In this document: in pieces, positions 56,801 to 64,000 of the stretch
Layout: each line of letters begins with the position of its first letter
How positions within the stretch are numbered: the stretch's first letter is position 1
DNA from: Phoronis australis
Taxonomy: Eukaryota; Phoronida; Phoronidae
Direction of reading: 5' to 3'
DNA: 64,000 nt
Assembly: GCA_002633005.1 (NCBI GenBank)
Contig: NMRA01000012.1
Coordinates: 894,730 to 958,729, forward strand
Position numbers and translations under genes: made by a program
The notes under the pieces: generated by a model
What the model was told of the DNA's origin: nothing
Database searches by the model: none
Seen by the model: only the letters and a program-made list of their open reading frames with translations

Positions 56801-59800
56801 GATTTTTTAACACTTTTTGCATCTCTTATTGCATATAACATACATTATGAGCATGTTATTGCTTCAAAAAGCAAATTCTTATTTCAAATCTCTGTCCATT
56901 AAATGTGTGCTAATGTAAGAACCAACAGGTTCTAGTCTGAGCCAGACTCATTTCGAAACCTGCGCTTCACTGTTTAAAGAAAAAAATGACCGCCAAAATT
57001 ACTTCAAATTCTTCTTTCTTCCAAAGCTACACAAACATATCTGTTAAGGTAGCCTGAACAAAGTGGTTTGGCAACTTAGCCATAATCACCTGTTTCATGA
57101 GCAAGACATGGGTTTCCAAAGGTAAATGGTGCAGTTTTAAGCTAGTCAGCCTAGTCCCATCCCTGCCCGACCGACCAAAGCAAATACCGCATGGCATCAC
57201 CTCATACCAGGTGAATTTAAAAAACATGTCATCAATTTTCAAAAACATCTCTGATCAAGACAAACGGTTATTGATCTAAATCAGAATATTGCCTTTACAG
57301 AGTACATAGTATACGCACCTTGTGGCAGCTACCAGTGCTGAGCCGTGGAAAAGAGGTGTTCCCAAGTCCAGATCATTACTTTTCCACACTTTTTCATACC
57401 TAAAAACATAAAGTGTCATCCAAATTTTCTGCTTAACAACAAGCACACTGTGAACAGAACTTGGATAAAATAAAAAGCGGGAGTTCTCTAACCATACATG
57501 TAAGAGCTAAAACCGAAGTCCACCTGTTGATGGATGGTTTATCAAACACGTCATGGAGCCACTCTTTCAACTCTCTCGTAACCTAGAGATTTCCCACAAA
57601 GATTGTCATGTGATCGCATGTAGTGACAGATATTCAGGACTCAACCTTGAAAAAATGTCGCAACAACTCTTTCAACATAGGTAGGTTCCAGTATTAGGAC
57701 TGATTTCCAACATTCAACATCAGCCCATAACTGTAACATTCTTTAAGGCCCTTGTGCTACAATGTATAACTGGAACATTCTTTAAGGCCCTTGTGCTACA
57801 ATGTATAACTGGAACATTCTTTAAGGCCCTTGTGCTACAATGTAATGATCAGAACCAAAAGGGAGTAAAAGTAAATGAATCCCTGGTTCAATACTGCCAA
57901 TACACATATTAACTAGTAGGGTTTCCTAAGAATGAGCTTGGTTTCCCCAGTCTCTTGACTAGGAATGGGTTGAATTTACGCACCCCTTTAGTTGTGCCTT
58001 GCTTTGTGATGTGTTGATGGGATAAAACAACATTTGGCTAAATTTCCAATTTTTACAAATAGAAAAATTTGGCAACTTTCATGCGAAACAAATGATTATT
58101 AATGTCTACTTTAATTTCTTGCATAATTTCTACACTCATACATAGAACTTGGTTCAACATACTCAGCTAGGATCTTCATTGCCAAATCTGTAGCCTCTGT
58201 GCATCCAAACTGTATTGCTAACTCTCTGATGCTTGTCTTTGTTTGGAGACCCAATACACGCTCTAGTGCCTTAAGGTTAGTGGAGTAAACCTTCCTGTTG
58301 ACACCGGACACCTTTTGGGCTAGTTTCTGGAACAAAACATTTCCTGTAACAATTACCGCATGCAGTAGACTGTAGCCATGTCTCAACAAAAACCCCAATA
58401 TGAACATTGCCAAAATAGACTGAATTTATTGCAACTTCATTTTCAAAAATGTAAAATTTCCCTTTATCTTTGCTGGATATGCATGCATTTAGGCCCATGT
58501 GTGCATTAGTGAAAGTTTGTCTATATCTGGAATTGGGCTCATGGGCTTCTACACCGTATGTGAAATAATTGAGATTAAAACCTAGGAGCATGAATTTTAA
58601 TATATAACATGTGAGTGAAGCTCAACTTATTAGCTACAAAATGTTAGATGCTGACCTACACTCTACTGTCAATATCATCCGCACACTTGGAGAAATAGGT
58701 GGATTAAACCCATTACGGCTCTACTCTAAAGCATGACCAAAATGGTTATTGTTTTGTATGAATATCTCTAACTGATTTTTCTTCTAAATTCTCACTATAG
58801 CCTAACCACTAATGAAAGTATTACTTCATTGAATAAATGTGTATATCTCTTTATTCTTACCTGTTCTCTCTCTAGTTTGGATTTCCATAATCTATTTTAA
58901 TTGCTTTTAATAAATGAGTTATTCTGTTTTGACAGAAGAAACCTTAATTCTCCCTCAGCAAGACTTGTGCAGTGACTCCACAGGAGTCCACGCGGCAACA
59001 CATGGATTGCGTGATACTCAGACTAAACTGTGCAGAATGGGTTTGAGGAGGAAGGTTTTATGTCTTTGGCCACTGCCACCCCCCNCCCCCCCCCCCCCCC
59101 CTCCCCAATCCGCCTATGTTGATAGTTTGCTAGTCAACGTTTTTTGAACGATAAATGGTAAATGGTGCTGAAAACATGGAAGCATTCTCTGCTCTCGGGA
59201 GATTGACTAAGTGGCTCTCAAACAGGAGACCTCTCTAACCCAATCGTACCCTCTTCGGCGCCTGGTCACTCTGGCTAGGCATAAGGGAAAACCCCTGGGG
59301 ACTAATACCCTGGTTTCTGAGTCTTAAGCCAGTTGCGGTTGGTGGTAAGCAACACAGAACTTTGTGTATCAAGAAATCTTTGGTCAACAGCAGTGAAAAA
59401 ACGGAACAAGCCTCTGGACCGTTAGACCTAAGAGGTAGCGAGGCTCTGGCACTTGGAGGTAGACATACCAAACCAGGGAAATACATCTGTAGCAGAAGCC
59501 CTTTCACTGAGGATCACATGCTCTCTTGGAAGAACCATTGTAGGGAACTGTTGAAACCAACGTAGACCCTATAGGTCTGTGGATGCAGGAAAGCCTTGAT
59601 GCTACCCTACACAAGACAATACCACAAATACTATGAAGTCAATTAAGATATCCATGTAAAACAATGCCCAAGAGGGCAAATAAAACCAAAGGTCTCTTAC
59701 CTTGTCAAAAGGTTGCTCCAAAACAGAAGCTGCAAGCTCTAGACATTGCACAACTTTACAAGAGCTAGGCAGATTAAGTCCAGTAAGGCTCTGTCTTCGT

Positions 59801-60846
59801 ACCTCAGTCAGTCTCAGCAATTCATTGGCTTGTCTGAAAAGAAATACATACGAGACAATTTGTTTATTATACAGCTAGCTTTATGGCAAAACAATGACAC
59901 AATATGAGGGCATTGAAGAAGGCATTAAACGTTTTGTTATTTAAGCTGTTAAGAAATCCCCCAGCTTCGAGACTTGAACATGAGATTGTCAGCGTGAGAG
60001 CTAAGCTGTCCAAAGCATTTCACCATGAAGCAATTGCCTATTGGCATGTAATTTGGAGAGGCCTTATTGGAATGTACATGGCATTCAGAAGTCAAGTGAT
60101 ACAGCCAAGCAGAATACACACGTCCTGTGATGACAACACACTCTCCACTATGCTTGTGTGACTATTTTTATGATCTGAGTTCTGAGTCAGCTTTTGAATA
60201 ATGACCACTGACATGCTGCTTAAAAATAGATGACATTCGATCGACAAAACAATTTTGTACAACTGTCAGCCAGGACATTGTTCCCAAAGCACAGGCACTC
60301 TGTCTTATCACCCATATAATAATTAGAGAGAAAGGCAATCACTGCTATCAGCAGTATGAAGTCAAGTGGATGGTAACTGTTCAAGTAGACAATGACCATC
60401 ATCTGTGGCTGGCGTAGCCATGCAGCAGAGACGATGGTTATTGTCTACTGTTCATGTAGCCTTCATTTCATACAGCTAGCTGGCTGGCTACTGTTCATAT
60501 GTTGCTTAATTAGACTAAGAGTCGCTGGTCACGTTGTGGTACATTTCCTATAAAAGCTTAATCAGTAGTTCACAGTTCTTACTAAGTTACAGTACCTTGA
60601 AATTTTTTTCTGGGACTTTGGGATAAAAGAAACTATGTTTGTCTAAGAAGCATGCGTTTAACTCTACTAAGTCAAAAGATCTGATTAAGAAAGAATCAGC
60701 TTGGGGCTGGGCATAGGGCAACGCGAGTCGATCACCATCCAGTTCACAAGAAGATTAAAATATATTCGTTAAAGTTTTTACCGTATGATAGGTGTGCTCC
60801 TCACACCCATTTTCTTGGCCGCAGTCTCACAATTCTCGACCTCCAT
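53875..60846 (-). CDS. ORC6: Origin recognition complex subunit 6, seven exons
   Basis: Exons in order: 60782-60846, 59701-59833, 58163-58326, 57319-57399, 56548-56657, 54857-54925 and 53875-54002. All splice phases agree and the product is 249 aa (human ORC6 is 252). Exons 2-5 give the two cyclin-like TFIIB-type helical domains: CLELAASVLEQPFDK, LERVLGL, IRELAIQFGCTEA, PLFHGSALVAA and KKAMFDSLVQQLEKV. Exon 7 ends with DDYEDWKRNIL, matching the conserved YEEWKRKIL motif of metazoan ORC6 that contacts ORC3. ORC6 binds DNA with the origin recognition complex and helps load MCM helicase. Start: the ATG at 60846 opens a short first exon whose 2-nt phase joins exon 2 as Arg-Gln-Ala. No lesions are seen; all five conserved blocks are present. 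Confidence 0.95.
55298..55530. repeat. Dispersed repeat copy in ORC6 intron 5
   Basis: Diverged copy of the segment at 26925-27140: AAGTGGAACTTGCA, GAAACACAGCATATAGCGA and TACGTGAGCCCG are retained in order. Confidence 0.6.
56322..56505. repeat. Dispersed repeat copy in ORC6 intron 5
   Basis: Shares CTAAACCCTGTTTTGG, TGATGCACCATT and CACAGTCGTCATGTAAGTCGC in order with 52267-52480. Confidence 0.5.
57728..57844. repeat. 39-bp tandem repeat, three units, in ORC6 intron 3
   Basis: Three head-to-tail 39-bp units (TAACTGGAACATTCTTTAAG... CAATGTA). Units 2 and 3 are identical and unit 1 has one change I can see (TGTAAC), so the array is young. Confidence 0.9.
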
Positions 60847-62110
60847 TCCGGGGGGAGACAAGCAAAATATTGAAATGCGCGTTTGCCACCGCCACTGCAC
60901 CTGGGCCGGGGAAAATAGGTCAACTATCTGACCATCCTAGCGGAAAGCCGCAACACTAGAATAAGTACCGGTAGGGGAAACCGCAGCACAGTGACTTTCA
61001 TGGTACCGTTGCACTCTTTCACAGTGCTACAAAAGGTAATACTGTGGAATCATAGACTAGGAAACTCTTATACTTGGACGCCTTTTCCCTATTTAAAATA
61101 ACTCTTAAAAGCATTGATGAAATTTGGATACTTCCCCAAAAAATTACTCGCACAATTCAAATGACAATAAATGCAAAAGTGCTTTTTGATTTCGGAACAA
61201 GGTTTATTGTTCAGTCACTAACAGGAGATCAAAAGGGAATTTAGTCATGAAATCAAAGTAAACGCATTGCTCATGGATTTGATTGTGTATCGACGAAAGT
61301 GGACTGATTGAGAGATGATTTTTTGACAATCTTGTAACTGAAAAAAAGACAATACTTCAATGAACATTGGGAAAATTCGATCTATCATCAGATTCCCAAA
61401 TATTAAAGTACATTAAACAATTTTTGTCTATCTAGCACGTCCTGACTGGCACACCCACGTTAAAAATAAGGTGTAACCATGCAATAGGCCTTCTTAGAAT
61501 CACGGTTGTCCCACGGGAACTGAATTTGACTCCAGACGTTGAAGTGTGTACATTTTTGGGATACACTCTGTATCATTTTCCCCAGCATCCAGTGGACTAC
61601 CGGCTGTGTTTCATCAAGGGATTCTGAAACGTGGGCCACAAAGGCACTCCTACCAGGCAACTCGTGACCTCACCTTTCCAAAAATTACTTCAAAGAATGG
61701 ACATAATAAAATGAAGTTTTCCCGAAACTGGATCATAAAAGGATCCTTGACCATCGACTCAGTTATCAGCGGTACTTCCGGCAGCTCACAGCTATACCCG
61801 TCAGTCAACTCGGGGCCTAGACCCATTCTTACTCTCCGTGAATCTTTGTTGGTTCACGGTTACTCATATCCTGATGGTTGCATCCCCGGTATTATCCACA
61901 CCTATGGCGGACGTGGGGGGTGATGTTGACATCCATAGAACGGGGGGTTGCCGATAGCAAGGGCCGGGGTAGGTTGGCGAAGTCAAGTTTGTGGCCCCCC
62001 CCCAATAATTTTTTCCTTCCTAAGGGCCTGTATCTGGTACACTAACTCTCACGCGCCTTTTATTCAAAATGCGACTCCGGCTGATCAACCCTGCTGGTCT
62101 GACAATTACC
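60847..62110. other. ORC6 upstream region, no further gene recognised
   Basis: The first 100 bp upstream of the ORC6 start are moderately GC-rich and presumably hold its promoter; no TATA box is evident. Reading frames at 61460-61660 (-) and 61546-61923 (+) overlap each other and show no family features. Confidence 0.4.
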
Positions 62111-62242
62111 TGGGCGGCGCAGCACTGAAAAAAGTACTGTGCTAAAGCCCCCCAGCCCCTCTGTGGTGCTCCATCTATAGACCATGTGCTGCGCAGCACT
62201 GAAAAAAGTGGGGGCTAAAGCCCCCTATGGTGCGCCGCCCAT
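62111..62242. repeat. GGGCGGCGCA hairpin module repeat (locus 6)
   Basis: Two tandem units. It starts TGGGCGGCGCAGCACTGAAA and ends GGTGCGCCGCCCAT, so the outer ends are near-perfect inverted repeats. Confidence 0.8.
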
Positions 62243-62517
62243 CAGTGCCTACTGAATGTCCACGAAGCAGGTGTCACGGACAAGAGGTCGGTTAACGTGG
62301 AGAGGTAATGCATTGTTTCATAATCAATAGGATTTGAAATATGTGAATATAAGGAACATCATACATTATTAATTAGCTTATTAAATTACCGGTACATCCC
62401 GTATGGTTGTGGACTTATTGAGTTAGGTTTGTATAAAATCAACTAACTAATGTTGGATTTATGAGTTATCATCGCCAGCGTCGTATGCAATTTAAGTTTA
62501 TAAAAAACGTTTCTTGA

Positions 62518-62680
62518 AGGACAAAGAAACTTTTTTCATGTCATTTTTACAAAAATATGGTTCATTGATTATCCCAGACATATATTTCAGTTAATTACAG
62601 CTTCTCGTAATTTTATTAATTAGTCGCGCCCTACTCCGGAAGTGACGTCTAGGGTCTTAAGAATTTGCCACCATTTTGTT
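62518..62680 (+). mobile_element. Diverged Kolobok-like family B terminal remnant
   Basis: It keeps the family B left-end order (TTTTTTCATGTCATTTTT, GGTTCATTGATTATCCCAGA, TTAATTACAGCTT, CTCCGGAAGTGACGT). The edge reads TTGA then AGGAC. No other end is seen. Confidence 0.55.
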
Positions 62681-64000
62681 ACTAACCTATTTTGTGAATT
62701 CAAAGGTCCTAGCGTAGGTCCTAGCTTCTGCTGAACGCACGCCGGGTGTTCAGGCCAGTAGTATCACTGTGATATGGTCACTAGGGTCACTTGCATCCCT
62801 CAATCGGCTGCGTGCGACAAGGGCGAAGCCCTAGCCCAGGAACATCCAACATTCTCCGAAGCAAATGCTCCAACCTATACTGTGACAGGAAACCGTCATC
62901 GAATTGTTGCGTTTCTGGAAGACATGTTCTTAAAGTTTCCATTTCGTGATTAAGTAGCCTTGTCGACATGTCCAGCTTGAGGTTATCGCCAAAGAGCACA
63001 TGTGCATGCTCACTCATGCACATGCGCACGCCGTGCCTATACTGGTTGTGTCAATAGGCCGGCAGGATTGACGAAACAGAATGGATGAAACTGAATTGAA
63101 TTCACAACACTATAAGAAAGACGAAACAGAATCGATTAAACAACGTTGAATTTACAAAACAGGATAGAATATACAAAACAGCATTGAGTTCACGATATGG
63201 AATCGACGAGTGTGGATTGCATTGGTGTTATAGCATTGAATGCTCAAGATAGGATTGATTTGTCGTACAATTGCCATTGAGTTTATTAAATGGAATTGAA
63301 TATGCAATTTAATATTTTTTGCATGAATGGCTGCCCATATCCTAACGTTCACATAAGGCTAGTACTCTATTGTATATATATTTTTGTGGTTTTTAGGTTG
63401 TGTCAATGAGCATCAATGCAAGGGGTGGGGACATCCGCGGCTACTTGTACCCTAAATGGAGTACCCCGGAATATAGGTTACAATGTATCCAAGTCAACAC
63501 CAGTCAACAGTTAAACTATTGTTACGCACAGTAAAACTTGCGTAACGCGGATCTAATGGGACCGAATTATTCATCAATGCAAGTAAGGAAAATCTGACTG
63601 AGGAGCTGAGCTCAGATACACTAAACAATATCTGAGGGCTGAGTAAATGATTTCGAAGTGTTACCGGGCTGTGGAATATTACTTTGTAGCGGAAGTTGGC
63701 GGTATTCAAAGTTAAATACTTCAGATTTAATGCAAAATAAAGTTCGACTGGTTTTATTATAACCAGTGCATCCAGTGTCATGAGGAAAGTGATTGTTAGT
63801 CTTGGTGCAATTTGACCTACACTGTAGGTTGAATTGCTGACTGGAATGACCTTCCCATGTCGGGAAGAGCATGTTCCTTTTCCCTCAAGAAACTTGGATG
63901 GAACCTCAATCTAACATCTTTGCAAATGTCAGCCGGCAGTGAAAGTGNTGTCACTTAGTGAACTGGTTTTTGAAACGTTTCTGGTTTTGTAGTTCTTGTA
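62681..64000. other. Intergenic, degenerate short repeats
   Basis: At about 63070-63310 a phrase like GAAACAGAATNGATTAAA ... TTGAATTCACAA recurs in altered form, a decayed short tandem array. No exon is recognised to the window end. Confidence 0.4.

Noticed and set aside
61546-61923. 125-codon plus-strand frame upstream of ORC6
   Set aside because: No domain, no splice or start context, low-complexity end, and an overlapping frame on the other strand.
1-64000. CRISPR arrays, bacterial operons or riboswitches
   Set aside because: The 32- and 39-bp tandem repeats have no unique spacers, and the genes are intron-bearing and eukaryotic.

Overview
The window is animal nuclear DNA. Its genes have short coding exons, GT-AG introns and AATAAA signals, and they sit among decayed transposons. 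I find no operons, phage genes or CRISPR arrays. The DNA-transposon, tRNA-derived and LINE remnants, together with visible allelic redundancy, suggest a highly heterozygous marine invertebrate. An invertebrate deuterostome is my best guess, but nothing here proves a species.

Four genes can be assembled with matching splice phases. (1) An ER-luminal extended-SDR enzyme at 6428-7576 (+) has one coding exon, a signal peptide and a C-terminal HDEL. (2) A type II membrane JmjC oxygenase-like gene at 29043-38241 (+) has four coding exons and encodes 335 aa. (3) A peroxisomal enoyl-CoA isomerase-like gene at 45466-50890 (-) has four exons, encodes 226 aa and ends in SKL. (4) ORC6 at 53875-60846 (-) has seven exons and encodes 249 aa. 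A truncated isomerase pseudogene (10919-15900, -) and a 25-codon tail of the SDR gene (43977-44051, +) come from a segmental duplication.

Layout: 1-5.2 kb, a minisatellite and a Kolobok-like element; 5.2-7.6 kb, the SDR gene; 7.5-16.2 kb, duplication copy 1 with the isomerase pseudogene, itself split by a Kolobok-like insertion; 16.6-28.9 kb, mobile-element debris (Kolobok-like, LINE, MITE and a palindromic element with hammerhead-like arms); 29-38.8 kb, the JmjC gene; 38.9-43.9 kb, more Kolobok-like DNA; 44-49.2 kb, duplication copy 2, running into the intact isomerase gene (to 50.9 kb); 53.9-60.8 kb, ORC6; 61-64 kb, repeats only.

Five tandem near-identical duplications (0.45-1.3 kb) each have a single N exactly at the junction. 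I read these as unmerged allelic contig overlaps, not biology. One of them duplicates JmjC exon 2 and another duplicates the start of the SDR gene. Two long N runs (25013-25668 and 43165-43598) are scaffold gaps.

The genes do not form one pathway. Targeting signals place their products in the ER lumen (SDR), an ER/secretory membrane (JmjC) and the peroxisome (isomerase), while ORC6 belongs to the nuclear origin recognition complex.
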